Shown: piece by piece, positions 45,833-58,499 of the stretch
Layout of the letters: the number at the start of each line of letters is the position of its first letter
Numbering within the stretch: the first letter of the stretch is position 1
NCBI GenBank assembly: GCA_033239005.1
Contig: BSQZ01000005.1
Span: 6,123,501 to 6,187,500 of the forward strand
Direction: 5' to 3'
From: Lamellibrachia satsuma
Lineage: Eukaryota; Annelida; Polychaeta; Sabellida; Siboglinidae
DNA: 64,000 bases
Position numbers and translations under genes: made by a program
The notes under the pieces: model-generated
Told to the model about the DNA's origin: nothing
Databases searched by the model: none
The model's input: the letters and a program-made list of their open reading frames with translations, nothing else

Positions 45833-46600
45833 CGTTTACTTAACTGGCCTAAATTATTAGAGCTTTATGCCGACGGTTGTTACAGCATTTTTGTACCTGA
45901 ATGTCTTCCTTACATCATTCCGCATATGTTCCAGTAAAAAAAGTTAATTTATTCTTTAAAAATATTGTGTTTTAGGTCAGTTTTAATAAGTTTTACACAT
46001 CAAAACAGCGGAACCGATTGCAAGATAAACATGGCGCGTGTGCGATTTGCGCATTAGTCACGCCTCGGTGCCATCAGAACCGCGAAGGCGATGTTTGTGT
46101 GTATTGGGCATACGATTACACAACGTAAAAAAATTAAGAGAACAAAATTGAGAAAATAGGCTCCAAAAATGTTTCATACGAAGAAATTCTAGAAAAAAAT
46201 TAAAACATTCTCCACAGTTTTTATATTAAACGTAACATTTGTAAAGCACATACAGTCACTTCTAACGTAACATTTCATATTTATTTAATTAAATATTTGA
46301 TGTTGCAAATATTATTTGTATGAAAATTAATATAATTACATTTAAAAGAATGCATAGGTTAAATTATCTGGCGTTTGGTGAGCAAAGGTTAATGTTTTTG
46401 TAATTAAAACATACAGATGATATTGCATGTCATGCACATCTTTAAAGGGACAATTGTATGTCATTGTTAATATAATTAAATTTAAAAGAATGCAGGGGTT
46501 AAATTATCTGTTGTTTGGTGAACAAAAGTTTTTTTTAAATTATGCTGATATTGCATGTCTGCATGGTTTCCTTCTAATGGGGAGGGGTATTGTTGGGAGG
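45833..46600 (+). repeat. Inverted repeat 3, left arm
   Basis: Reverse complement of 48940-49594. The outer end reads CGTTTACTTAACTGGCCTAA. The middle has a GC-rich, CpG-containing stretch (CATGGCGCGTGTGCGATTTG to CCGCGAAGGCGATG, 46030-46100). Inwards, a TTTAAAAGAATGCA(T/G)(A/G)GGTTAA block is present twice (about 46340 and 46480). Confidence 0.85.
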
Positions 46601-47339
46601 GAGGGAGGGAGGTATTCTGTGTTGTCCGTTTTAACAGCAATATCCTGCGGAGAAATCGTGATGTAGTACCGCCTTGCCAGTGATTAATGGGAAGAAGAAG
46701 ATATAGCTCAGAAACAATTTTAATTGTTCATATTAAATAACATTAATTACTTTCTCATAACACATGTGAATTAAAAGCATCCTTTCATTGCGCATACATA
46801 CATTCAACAAAATATATAACATTAATTTACATATTAATAATTAATTAATCAACGTTCTACACTATTGTAACTGCTAGTGTGATTTTGACGTGTGTAATAA
46901 AAAAAACACAACAGTTTACAGTTATAAATTAGCTTTCTTAGAGGGATGGAGTCGTCATAGAGTATTCAGTATCCTTGCCACAATAATTACATAAAAACAG
47001 AAATGTATTATCATTATGGGACTACATAACTTTTCATTATCATTACAAGCCATCATTGTCAGTTTCATTATCATTACCATCAATGACCAGTTATATGTAA
47101 AGAACTCCATGAATCAACTATTGTAAAAGTTTCTTATATTTATTTGAATGAAAATGTCGCAAAGTAACAATGGTGTTTTAAAGCTGTTTGCTGGTGTAAC
47201 TCATACTGCTGCTTGGCAGGTTTATTGATACAGATGTTAAAGACAGTAAGCTTATCTCTGGTCTGGAACCCACATCAGTGAAGTGAGCACCAACGAATGA
47301 ATGGCGTCAATTAAAAGTCTGTCCCCATCAGGAGGCTAG

Positions 47340-47445
47340 TTTGAAATGGACAGTTAGGTGAGGACTCTTGATAAGCCCATGGTGTCCTTGTCTGCTTGCC
47401 ATCTGGGCCTTTGTCTTGGATGGCAATCTTGTTAAATATTGTTAC
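47340..47445 (+). mobile_element. LINE 3' tail fragment
   Basis: GGACTCTTGATAAGCCCATG to TTGGATGGCAATCTTGTTAA, the same tail as at 37520-37620, inside the loop of inverted repeat 3. Confidence 0.65.
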
Positions 47446-48447
47446 AAATGCAGTACGGACATAACTCCTCATGGACAAAACCCCTAACGATCATTATTAT
47501 TTTGACCTTGCAGTAATGCAACATAATTTGTCTGCATCTTGTTTATTTAAAATAATTAAGTCACGTACATGTTGACACTTCATATGTATTGAATAGGAAA
47601 AATACCAGTGATGTGGCTAATTGCTTATAAGATGATCTTTACACTTTTTATTTTACAAAATCAGTAGACCTAGCATCACATCACAATATACATTTATTTT
47701 GTCCGGAGATGGTAATGTAGGTATACAGACACACCTACTCCGGATATAATTCCGCTACCTAAATGGAAACTAGGATTAAAAAACATCCTCACATAATTAC
47801 AAAACAATACAACATGCGGTATATGTAATAACCTTTATTTGCATTGTAAAAATTAGTTACACATCTTTATTGTGGGAGGAGGGGTGAGTGCTTAGTACGA
47901 GTACACCACCTGTACCATGGCTAATCCGGCACAGGCTTTATACAATTTTCCTGTTGTTGTTCCGATTAACGCTTCGTATATATACCCCTATGTAGGCGCA
48001 TGCAGAAATAAGGTAAATTGCTATAGTAAATCCTTGTCCAAGCTTAAAAATAATAACACTATTTAGTAAGTATTTACATCGAGGCAGTTGCACAAAAGAA
48101 ATTGTGTGGCATTTGCACGTACTGCTGTGACTGGCGCATAACTGTCGAATACACATTGAATGCACAGGATTGTGTATCCGCTGGATGCCAGCTGTGAATG
48201 TGTTATCAGTCATTCGATCAAGAAATGTGTATTCAGACAAATCCAGTGATACTACAACTGCACATAGACACAGCATATACGTAAAAAGCAATACATATGT
48301 GGTTTGGTTACTCACCAGTTTAGAAATATAAAAAACTAAATATGTATTTGGTGTTCCCCAAAAATATGAATATGCATATAATTTAATTATTATTTTTAAA
48401 TTATTTAAATGAACATGTTAATGTAAAGAGAGTACATTAAATTGTAA

Positions 48448-48525
48448 ATTTATATAAATTGACTTAAATTTATATAAATTGACTTAAATTTATATAAATT
48501 GACTTAAATTTATATAAATTGATTT
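48448..48525. repeat. 20-bp tandem repeat, 4 copies
   Basis: Unit AAATTTATATAAATTGACTT; the last copy changes to GATTTT. Confidence 0.95.
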
Positions 48526-48939
48526 TTGTGTGAAACACAAGATGGCAGAGCTGGGATAAAAGTATTTAATGACAGTAGTTTTCACGTAACATATATACAC
48601 GACAAGTCAATTGGCAACAGTTGTGGTACAATATAATAATAATGCATGTATACACAGTGAAATATAAACTGTCCATAAAGTTAGCAACACTAGAATGTTT
48701 GCTAATTGTCTCATCGTGTGTTCTATAAAAATAAAACATGTATAGATGGCGACACAATTCTAGTTGTCTATACATTATTATGTATCAACATAGTAAACAT
48801 ATAAGGTGATATTGAAGATACCTAAATTTACTAATATGTCCTAGAACAACAGGTGGGATGTCACTGAAAACGCCAAAGCCTTGATGTGTACAGGAAGTCA
48901 AGGCTGTCATCCCACAAAAAATTAAGTACTCCTTCCCTC

Positions 48940-49594
48940 CCTCCTTAAAGATGCGCATGACATGGAATATCATCAGTATATATTTTAATTAAAAAACAAT
49001 AACCTTTGCTCATCAAACGACAGATAATTTAACCCATGCATTCTTTTAAATGTAATTATATTTACAATGACATGCAATGAGATGTCCCCTTGCAGACACA
49101 TAATTTTTATACAAATAATATTTGCAACATCAAATATTCCATTAAATAGAATATGAAATATTACGTTAGAGGTGATTGTATGTGCTCTACAAATGTTGCG
49201 TTTAATATGAAAACTGTGGAGAATGTTTTAATTTTTTTCTAGAATTTCTTCGTTTGAAAAATTTTTGGAGCCTATTTAAAAAAAAATCTCTTCATTTTTT
49301 ACGTTGCGTAATTGTATGCCCAGTGCACACAAACATCGCCTTCGCGGTTCTGATGGCACCGAGGCGTGACTAATGCGCAAATCGCACACGCGCCATGTTT
49401 ATCATGCAATTGGTTCCGCTGTTTTGATGTGTAAAACTGATTGAAAGTGGCCTAAAACACAATATTTTTAAAGAATATATGAACTTTTTTTACTGGAACA
49501 TATGCGGAATGATGTAAGGAACGCATTCAGGTACAAAAATGCTGTAAAAACCGTCGGCATAAAGCCGTAATAATTTAGGCCAGTTAAGTAAACG
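48940..49594 (-). repeat. Inverted repeat 3, right arm
   Basis: Mirror of the left arm, ending GGCCAGTTAAGTAAACG. It diverges by small indels (for example CCTATTTAAAAAAAAATCTC against the left's GAGAAAATAGG). Its outer edge is about 80 bp from the donor of the P2X7-ICD exon 1. Confidence 0.85.
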
Positions 49595-49675
49595 ATTACC
49601 CAAATCTCAAACGAAGGTAATTTCTCAGACACAGTGACAAACGGAATATTTACGACAATTTGTGCTATTACGTAC

Positions 49676-49717
49676 CTCCAACTCCGTTGACGAACCATCT
49701 GTTACTATGGAAGCCAT
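49676..49717 (-). CDS. P2X7 intracellular-domain protein, exon 1
   Basis: ATG at 49717-49715 in AACATGGCT gives 14 codons (MASIVTDGSSTELE), followed by a consensus GTACGT donor (49675), in phase 0. Exon 2 at 44629 begins in phase 0, so MASIVTDGSSTELE joins ADISAL. Upstream (49740-49860) is CpG-rich (GAGGAGGCGGAGCTTG; CGACGCTTACAAC), consistent with a promoter. The intron (44630-49675) contains inverted repeat 3. The start is supported by context rather than by similarity. Confidence 0.55.
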
Positions 49718-49719
49718 GT

Positions 49720-51060
49720 TGCTTATCAGTGACAGGCGCTGACATAATACAAGCTCCGCCTCCTCGGGTCGCGACCTTCTCGGAACTTACCGAAAGTTGT
49801 TCGGGAAGTGTACTGACCAGCGACGTCGAGTGTTGTAAGCGTCGATTTAAAAATTGCGTCTTCTTCATTTCGACACGTTTGGCCGGTCGGCATATGTTAC
49901 AGTATATATAGTTTACACTAAATAACACGATTTTAGAATAAAAAAATTGTTTTACGAACACCTACCGTACCTTTAAACCCTGTCGATCACCAGGGCGGCG
50001 TCGCGATTGTCGGTTTGAGTGTGGCTAGTGGCTACAGAACAGTTACAGTGCATCGTTTAAGTTATATGCTTGAACATAAAATGACATGTGTTGAATCAAT
50101 TGTCTACGTCCCTACGACTATAGGGCATTTGGGTTGTGGCCAATAATAGATGATGTTACATGTAATGTTCGGGAACTAACTTAACTTTAATTGACAGTAG
50201 ACCCATCGTCGGGTAAACCCTGGAAACGCCATTTGAAGTTTGGCGGCCGTGTCTAATTCCCAGAAAGACGTACAAATGATTACACCTACATTAACACATG
50301 GCATGTGAAAACTGAAAGTTCAACGTTTCAACAGGTTTATCTGGCAGGGGTAGTGTAGTAGAACTACCACCCCTGTTTAGCGAGGATGACTACAACCAAA
50401 AAGCGTTTTGTTGTGGACTAGGATCCTAGCCTCGATTATCCAGGCTCCGTGCTGTGGCGCCACCGTTTGTCGCATCCATCATTACCTGGATGCAATGTGT
50501 TTTCATTGTGACGGAAATTATGTGTGCACCCAGATTCTGAGTGCATACATAGCTAATTACGATGTCATCCAGGCATTTGGCTAATTCGTAAAATAAGAGT
50601 GAACTTTTATCAGTTTATATGATGCAATTCGAATTAACTTTAAACTTCGAATATATTGACACAACTGTCTGACTGAAAAGTTAAATCAGGCAAATAAAGT
50701 TTAGTGTAAAGTGTAATGTCTCCATAATGATGCTGATTAGCTGCTGGCGCTTCACGGGAACACCTACACAATATGGAGTGGTGACAGTGGATGAATGGGT
50801 AAAACCGATACCACGTCTCTGCGGCCAGACTCTCTTCTCGGCGGATTCACAAAGCCGAAAGAGAGTCTACTGGGATCCACGAGATATAGGTGGCGCCATC
50901 TGCCGATCAAAGGCTATATCAATTCATTTCAATATAATATTCCGGATTCAACAGAGCACGTCTTACATGCGATCTGAGTTCCATATGTTATTGCACAAAA
51001 TAAAAACAGACATTAAATACTACATAGTAATAAGCTGCAGTAAACAATTATTTACATTTG
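49720..51060. other. Probable promoter region, then no gene recognised
   Basis: 49740-49860 is the likely promoter of the minus-strand gene above. Beyond that are open frames without resemblance; one at 50815-50900 contains the LCGQTLFSA words noted at 34230. Confidence 0.35.
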
Positions 51061-51065
51061 CTTCT

Positions 51066-51071
51066 GTCACA

Positions 51072-51112
<41 letters not shown>
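51066..51112. repeat. (ACGC)n then (AC)n microsatellite
   Basis: About nine ACGC units passing into CACACACACA. A second tetranucleotide tract of the same kind lies at 51581-51636. Confidence 0.95.
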
Positions 51113-51115
<3 letters not shown>

Positions 51116-51578
51116 ACAACTTGTACAAATGTTTGCGAATTCTTGATGAAAATCTTGATGAAAAAACTAGTGACTTATACTAAAATTCTATAAATCTAGA
51201 TTAATACATATCTAGATTAGATCCCTCTGTTTATGTGGAAATTAAGGTTGGCAAGTGTGATTATTGTAGTCGTTGAAAATCAGATTACATGACCTGTGGC
51301 TATGCGCTCGTGCAGATTACGCATAAAGAAATTATTCATAAGCATGAAAATGGTAGAAATTTTTTTTACGTGATCGTCTTCTGTTAAATTCCCATACATT
51401 TCATAATTCTGATGTCTCGTCTGTTAACGGTGCATGGTGAAGTTTCAACAGTTTTGATAACAACCCTTTTTATAATAAGTACACATGCCCCACCACGTAA
51501 TTATGCTTTAATGTTCAGCATTAATGAACGATCTTCACATGGGATGTAGAAAACATACAATAATTAACAGCTGTTTTA

Positions 51579-51580
<2 letters not shown>

Positions 51581-51634
<54 letters not shown>

Positions 51635-51636
51635 CG
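51581..51636. repeat. (GCAC)n microsatellite
   Basis: About 14 GCAC/CGCA units, uninterrupted, ending in CACGTG. Confidence 0.95.
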
Positions 51637-51952
51637 TGTATCAAATTGTTTTTTTCACTGCTAGCGTCTGCACCGTTCATTGGATTCAATGTGCTCTTAT
51701 AACTGGCACGTACCATGCCCATGGATAGACTTTTAAGAGGATTTGGAATGGTACCTAGCTGTTGAAGTTTTCCATTAGACCAACTCGTTGAAGATGGATT
51801 AACTTGACTAAATTAATTAACTTAATGCTTGCGTCGCCGCTTTACGTTTTGAGTATCGAGCTCATACTCAAACTTATCGTAGTTGTCAATCAAAACTGTC
51901 AAATATTGCATATCCGGTTTGGCATTTATTTGTGGACACGTGATCGGAAATG

Positions 51953-52312
51953 CTATTCAACATGGCGGCCGAAGCGTGAATGGGCTGCGGTCAGATTGTG
52001 GATCCATTCGTCTTTCTTAAGCCAGTTGGAAATACGTCTGGGAAATGTAGCAGTATGAAAACCATTAACAGCACATTTAAACTGTCTCTCGGGAATACCG
52101 TCTGGAATTAAAGGTAGGCGCAAGGATAGTGGTAGGGCTGATCGAATACCTGTCCCTATTTGCGTCGCCAGACTTCCAGTTTGACCAATCGCTGCTGTGA
52201 TGTATGTTGATAATGTTTGCACAGTCGCCGATTTAGCAGGACAAATTCTAGGGTGTTTCCACTTCAAGATGTTATGCAAATTATGTTTACAATAAGAATA
52301 GTACTTTATCAA
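51953..52312 (-). CDS. Possible exon, product unknown
   Basis: A 119-codon frame with more balanced composition than its surroundings: KWKHPRICPAKSATVQTLST, LPLSLRLPLIPDGIPERQFK, NGFHTATFPRRISNWLKKDE, WIHNLTAAHSRFGRHVE. No family recognised. It ends over the plus-strand sequence CACGTGATCGG...CAACATGGCGGCCG, which looks like a promoter with a start codon on the other strand. Either reading may be chance. Confidence 0.25.
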   Translation of the reverse strand: MIKYYSYCKHNLHNILKWKHPRICPAKSATVQTLSTYITAAIGQTGSLATQIGTGIRSALPLSLRLPLIPDGIPERQFKCAVNGFHTATFPRRISNWLKKDEWIHNLTAAHSRFGRHVE

Positions 52313-52319
52313 TATAAAA

Positions 52320-53625
52320 GCATGCCCCAGTTATCTGTAATTAATTTGTGAACCCAGTGTAACGACGGGTTTAACGCTCATTTCGAGAGTTGTTGATGTG
52401 ATTGTGATGACAGGTTTACATCATTGGACCTATCTCACTCTCAGCCCAATGCTGGTGTGGTGTAATTACAATTACAATATATGTACAGACAGTAGTCAGT
52501 ATAATCCCATTGGCAGTAAATACATTTTCTATTTACACAGTCTCACAGCTACATCATTCATGAAATGAACCATGACCATGTCTATAAATCGGTTATACTC
52601 CAGTCTAACCCTAATGCAGACAATTTGTTATGATAACAGGTTATATATGGAGAGCAATGGCTCTGTGAGTTACACATTTTGCTTCCACTGACATGGACAC
52701 CAGGTAGAACAGACCTAATGTTCTAGTATCTCATCATACTAGAGACACATGATAGTGCTGGAGCACAGATGATCACTTTAGTAAGTCATGCCCAAATGAC
52801 CTCATGGACATCTCCTGGTCACGATGCGAACATCATATCCACTTGTCATGTGACAAAATCAGTAGTACTAAGGTGCAAACAAAGACAATCAACGTGACAG
52901 ATATGCAGTATTCATTCTAAACGATAATTTGAACAATCCCATCCTCTAGTAGATTCTGTCAGCATCAAGCTGTGGTGGATGCATCAGTAAATATTAAATT
53001 TTATATCACTAGCCAGCTTAACTGCATATGTGCTACCAAGAATGGAAGCCATGTTTTGGGTGTACCTAAGAGAAATCATAGTGCTTGAACAACTCAATTC
53101 AAGTTATTGATGGTTGGTGCAGCAACCAGAGCTGCTATACAACAAGGTCATCCCAGTGTGCTATGAGTTTGTTTGCTATAAGCGCATTTATGAATTCCAC
53201 AGTTGTGTTCATTTACTGTAAGAGTCTAAAGCAACTTTTTCAACTACTGTTTTGTTATTCAGTTGACAAAATTCATTATATTCATTTAATGTACATCTGC
53301 GCTGCCTTGTAGCATTCCAAGATGTATATTTTGAAGTATCACAGAACACAGGTTTGTGATATCCTAGATGTACTATCTGCTTATTACATACTGTTGAACA
53401 TTGCTGAACTTTTGTTGCGAGTCGTCTGTTTATTCAACTTAAAGGGGATAAAAACACTTATTGCATGAAATCATAGTATATTACATTTTGTTGTATATTT
53501 CCATTTCCACAACACCAAAAATTCATTAACATTCAATTAATTAATAATTCCAAATAACACTGTTCTAGTACTTCTACCAGCGTGCTTTGATTATGCATTA
53601 TAAATTTTTCCCGCAATTATCGACA
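52320..53625. other. No gene recognised
   Basis: Only short open frames; no repeat structure noticed. Confidence 0.35.
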
Positions 53626-53629
53626 AGCT

Positions 53630-54175
53630 TCGACATGACGTTACTGATGACAAGGAAGTGCTACGAGACTGGGATTTTCCATTCATTCTCTGTACTGTTG
53701 ACAGCGATAGTGGTTGTTTTGAAGCGAGCATAAGAATGGTTTATTGTGCGGCATTCAATTGTCATGCAAACAGTAGTAAGAATAGAGTAACATGTAGTTT
53801 AAGATCCCAACTTTGTTTTTAAAAAGCAAACTTCAAGCCAAGAAACCGGACCAGAAAAGGTAGCAGCCCTGGGTTATCATAGTGCTAAAATCTCTTTGAA
53901 AGAGGATGCTGTGCCAACATTATTCCCAGTAGTGGACGCAATGTTGATACCATCATTCCATAGGACACATGCGTCGACGACCACAGTCCACCCCTGATCG
54001 AATACAAGTGATGTTGGTCCCCAGTGACTTCGGACAGCATTCATTGGAGACTTCAGCCCGCAACTCTGTTGACTTCGGCCTCAGAGCACAACTGGCATAG
54101 TGATCTCAGCCCAAACAATTGTCTACTGAGTGCATGAAGCTGAATGTGTGGCTTACTGTGAATAAAGCATATATT
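53630..54175 (+). pseudogene. THAP zinc-finger remnant, copy 2
   Basis: Relative of 6265-6840: same LINE-derived lead-in (GACAAGGAAGTGCTACGAGA), then MVYCAAFNCHANSSKN (the first THAP Cys pair, here CAAFNC), an early stop, and a decayed GAKISLKEDAV(P)TLFPV-like end around 53880-53930. It lacks the block of about 50 bp with SRLCS. A 0.12-kb 3' part matches 6700-6830, including an AATAAAG signal (54160) shared with AATAAAG at 6840, so it may mark the element's transcript end. Confidence 0.6.
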
Positions 54176-54979
54176 CTCTCATTTGTTAATTGATTTGGTT
54201 CCATATTAACCTGAAATTGTTACTTTGTAACCGCTTTTATAGATTTTGATTCCTTTCGCATAAAATATAGCGCTATATTTTACCATTTTTAACATGCAGT
54301 CAGTGAGATGACAATTTGTTGCTTCCTTAAAATTTATATCACATTATATATTAATCAAAAACTATAGTATTATATACAATTGAACAACTTAAATAAATGA
54401 AATTACAACTATCATAATATCTTTTTCTATATTTAAGATTTTCATGGGGGAAATTCTCCCAAGATATTTGCTCAATTAAATCAAATACAGAGCAATGACA
54501 GTGACAAGTGATTATTGTATTCTGAATACAACGGAGCCACCTGCATATGATCTTTGACATATACAGTATTTTTCATCAGATAACTTTGAATGTGAAGAAT
54601 ATTTTATTCACATCAGCCACTGAAATCACCAAGCCAAAATAACATTCACCTCCCATTCACGCCATACATAAAGTTACCAGATTCATGCATGTGGCAGTTG
54701 GGCTGAATTCAGCATGGGCTGAAATCACCACCACCTATCAGTGCTACTCCTGCTATTGCGATGTTTACTTTCTGACGTAACCATGAAAATGACCACCTAG
54801 AGCTGCCAAACTCACACATTTACCAAACAAGTCATGTGGTCAAACATTACTCTTAATTCCATGTGACAGTGGCAAATTACAAAAACTAGCTATATCTTCT
54901 ACGCGTATCTCTGTGAAGCTACGCTTTTTTGTCAATTTTGATCTTTATATGGAAGTAAGAATGTTTTGACCGCATCACA

Positions 54980-56350
54980 TGTGTATGCGTATGGTAGATA
55001 TACAAGAAGTTTGGCGGCTATGTAGGGTTGTTTTAATGGTTAGGTCAGAACATAAATTAGATCAAAGTCAAACTATACTGGCATCGCTAAACTGCTCCAG
55101 AATTCAAAGATGATTCTGTGGTATCACTTGCCGCTAGTGATTCGAAATTGTGAAATTTTACTTTACATTCTGGAAAATTGACATCGCCACCACTTGCCAT
55201 AGTAACGCAACTGAAACCATACTGAAACATTGCATAGAAATCACCGACCGAATGTAGACCCATGTCATCAGTGATGTCACCAAATCATGTGATCACTTAT
55301 CTCATTAACTTCGAATTTTATACGCGCTTTGCTAGTTAGTAAATGACCTTAAACAGCTTCCAAGGAAGGTGTTCGCGTCTACGACAGCCATTCTTGGCCC
55401 AACTGATTTTTTTTACTGCTTGAATGTTTGAAGCATCTTAAGAATATCCATGCAAATATGTCTAATATCAACAAATATCACACTCAAATCAAATGCTTGA
55501 CATTAAAAGTAAAGCAATACAACAAATAAAAATAGAAGATGTAGCACTCAGCAATTCAATTGATTTTGAAAGTAATACATTGAATTTGAAACATTACTTC
55601 TTTTATAAAACAGTAATCATCCAGATTCAGTATTGCCTATTGGACAAAAAACAATATGAATTTACTAGACTGAGCACAGCTTAATCGTTCGTGGTTTGCC
55701 TGCCGTTTGAGTTTTCTTTCAGCAACCGGGAAACTGCTGCCGATAGCAGGGCCTACACGCCGATTATGTCTGATTCGGAGCCCGAATCAGACTCAATTTC
55801 GATCGCGCTTGGCCACTGCAAAGTGCGCACTTATTCTGACATAGACTGTAGCCAAAATTGGCTTCTTATGTCATACCACAATTACAATTATAAAGCATGC
55901 CAGCGGTAGGCGACAATACAGTAGCGTCATAGTTATTAACGGCAGGCACATCACTATAATGGATCTCCAACAAAGTAACAAAGGATGCTGACTTGGACTG
56001 TTCAGGGATAATCGCAGTAACGCTGTTTTTATTCACATCCGTCGAATCACGTCACTGTGTGTTAAAAGTCACCAAGACAATTCAAACAATTTTGTTACGA
56101 AAAAAATCTCATGTTGTAAAAAGAAAAACCCGCCTTTTATGTTTATTTTACCCGTCGTTGTAAGACATTTGCCCATCTTCAAGACGGGCTGACGGGTCTC
56201 CCCGCTAAGGGCCTGATTTTACTTATAAATAAATTTGTATGTTACGTTTTTCACCTGGCATGTAGTACATACTATATTAAACTTTGTGTTCACACCAAAA
56301 AAGCATTTTAGCTAATGCCTTGTTTTTAATTCCTTTAAACATGGATCTGT
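54980..56350 (+). mobile_element. Uninterrupted relative of element 1's target, with a 0.9-kb extra block
   Basis: About 55020-55340 matches 6905-7142 joined to 18922-18985 without element 1: ATGTAGACCCATGTCATCAG crosses the site. After about 0.9 kb unique to this copy (about 55345-56235), the match resumes at CATGTAGTACATACTAT (56258-56330). The extra block holds a short frame MSDSEPESDSISI and an imperfect GACGGG palindrome; nothing recognisable. Confidence 0.65.
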
Positions 56351-57305
56351 TGTGCAATGCACAAAACTCTGGTCGCAGGTTTTTTGTCTGGTGCAACAGT
56401 CGTCAAACTGATTAGAAAATTGAATCATGGCAGCGAGTGTTGCGTAATCTGCATAGGTCTCTGAAAAAAATTATTTCTATTAAATTTAGGCATGTCATAT
56501 CACTCACATGTTTTATAATATAATATCTAATGTGCATGTCTGGTTTAAAATGTTAGGATGGTCCTTGCAGCTGGGTCCACCTGGCACCTTTTCATGCAAC
56601 CAGTAAAGCAAACATGAAAAGTTCTAGTATACACACCTGTCTACTCTCAGTTTGAAATCTCTTACACAAATATGCGGGGCGCAACACATTCCCAAGTATC
56701 GGGGTCAACAGGTGTCAGCGACCTGTAGAAGCTCCTGGTCATTGTAGACAATTATGTAAGCTGATGTTGTCTCATTGACAGTTGACACATGTTCTTGAGT
56801 AATCAGTCTTATAGGTTGCATCTAAGATCCGTGACACTATTAACGTTCTACTTCTGGCACAGCAGACCAAGCAAAGCCAAATTTGGTGTTTTGCTGGGGT
56901 TCGTAGATCACCAGATCTTGTTGTTTTCATGTCAAAAAGTACAGTTCAGTTAGTTTTCACAAATATATATTGCACGCTCCAGTGACCTGTTGGAATCGCT
57001 CACACTAGTCAATTGTCAACATTTATTTACAAATTTATGTATTATTATTAATTAAAAAATTTATTTATTTTTCATAATGTGCAAGAACATAATAAATTCA
57101 ACATATTGACGCCAGTGTCACAAAGAAGCACACAACATTGACATCCAATTTTTAAAATCCTGTCTAAAACACTTCATATTTCACGTGTCTCAGTGGAAAT
57201 CCCAGTCATTTTCTTATAAACCTGTTGAGAAATTTCATGACGTTGTCACAAGTGTACGTGTAGCATGTGTGAATTACTGAATATCTCCGTAAGCATATAA
57301 GTTAC
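56351..57305. other. No gene recognised
   Basis: AT-rich stretch without repeats or exons that I can support. Confidence 0.35.
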
Positions 57306-57687
57306 TCATCTGCAGTCCCCCAGAACAAGGATGACGTCTGCCAAGGGTCGATCGGGCGCCTGAGGTGACTCAGAAACCTGACTCATGGGCTCAGGGCAAT
57401 AGGCATAGAAAGTTGCATGTAGACGTGGGGCTTCCTCTAGGTTTCCCTCCTTCTCCACCACTTCTCCAACTCGACAGTATGTGGTAAGTGGGCGGTCGAT
57501 GGCTAGGTCCTCTAACTTTGTGATGTTAATCTGGCCTTTTTAGTTGGTTGTTTTGGTGTTAGAGACTCTGTGAGTGTATGATTTGGTCAACAGTGCAAGA
57601 ATGTTCTTTTCAGTTCGTGTGTCAAAACGAAGGCTGACATCAGCAACCATTTGTATTGCTGTATATTGCATGTCAGAACTGATAGAG
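57306..57687 (-). CDS. C-terminal exon of an unidentified gene, with one in-frame stop
   Basis: Minus strand: acceptor TTTATTTTAAAG, then SISSDMQYTAIQMVADVSLR, FDTRTEKNILALLTKSYTHR, VSNTKTTN, a TAA (57542-57540), then KGQINITKLEDLAIDRPLTT, YCRVGEVVEKEGNLEEAPRL, HATFYAYCPEPMSQ..., ending LGDCR and TGA. It has no in-frame ATG near its start, and base composition is clearly coding-like. The ..I.(I/V)T.LEDL.(I/L)DRPLT.YC.VG(E/D)VVEK pattern is one I associate with uncharacterised invertebrate proteins; I cannot name it. The TAA either kills the gene or is an error. Upstream exons would lie to the right. Confidence 0.6.
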
Positions 57688-58147
57688 CTTTAAAATAAAC
57701 ACATGGTTGATGTTATCTATCCCAATATGATTATTATCTCAGTAAATATATACTGATTCAGCGGCTCAAACACAGAATAATGTAAAAACTACAAATTATC
57801 ATTAAACTTCTTACAAAATGGACACGTACCACAGAAAAAGTCGCAGACGCAAACAAGCATTTATTTACTTTTGTCGGTCCGTTTTACTCAACCTAATAAC
57901 TCATGTTGATACAAAATAATTCCTAAGTTAAAGTTCCTTCTGTAGTTCCATTATGTCCCTTGTCCTGTTTTAGAGTAACTTCATAAACAATCAAAACTTT
58001 ATAGCATACACTACGACACATTAACTTGGTACTTTTTACAAATGTGTTATTTAGTTTTGATAAAATCATCAGACAAACTATGCAACTGTTCCAGGACTGG
58101 ACAGAGCGGGCGGCCGCAGCCATTGCGGGCTCTGATAGGTTAAGCTA

Positions 58148-58495
58148 ATTACACATGTATATTCATTAAACAATTCACATACTACATATCTAAACATCAA
58201 TAAACCTTATTCATGATGGATTTAATTAGTAGAGGATGGATTTTTAAACCGAATGTGCATATTACTAAAACAGTTCACACACTACCGATTTAAAAATCAA
58301 TAAACCTGATTCATGGTGAACTAAAGCAATTGAGCAGTGGGTTTTAGACAGATGGAGCATATCATATAAACTTTTCACACACTACATATTTAAACATCAC
58401 TGAACCTGATTCATGGTGGACTTAATAAATTGAGCAAGGAGTTTAAGACCGACGGTGAATATTATTTAAACTATTCACACACTAGTGACACTACA
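58148..58495. repeat. 100-bp tandem repeat, about 3.5 copies
   Basis: TTCACA(C/T)ACTAC recurs at 58174, 58274, 58374 and 58474. Each unit continues ATTTAAACATCAATAAACCT and GATTCATG(G/A)TGGA. Exact spacing with considerable divergence suggests an old array. Confidence 0.9.
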
Positions 58496-58499
58496 TGAA

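Larger units (their letters stand above)
46610..48930. other. Loop of inverted repeat 3
   Basis: Unpaired DNA of 2.3 kb with no recognised gene. It includes a dispersed repeat (47160-47330) related to 43215-43560 (both hold TTTGCTG(A/G)TGTAAC and ACAAATGTTGAAGACA-like words), a LINE tail at 47345-47445, and the 20-bp array at 48450. Confidence 0.6.

Noticed and set aside
51984..52000. Plus-strand start CAACATGGCGGCCG with a possible GTGAAT donor
   Set aside because: Only four codons precede the donor, and there is no downstream exon to support it; it remains a possible promoter only.
57923..58123. First exon starting ATGGCTGCGGCC on the minus strand
   Set aside because: The start looks promoter-like, but there is no usable donor near it and the rest of the frame is AT-rich and featureless.
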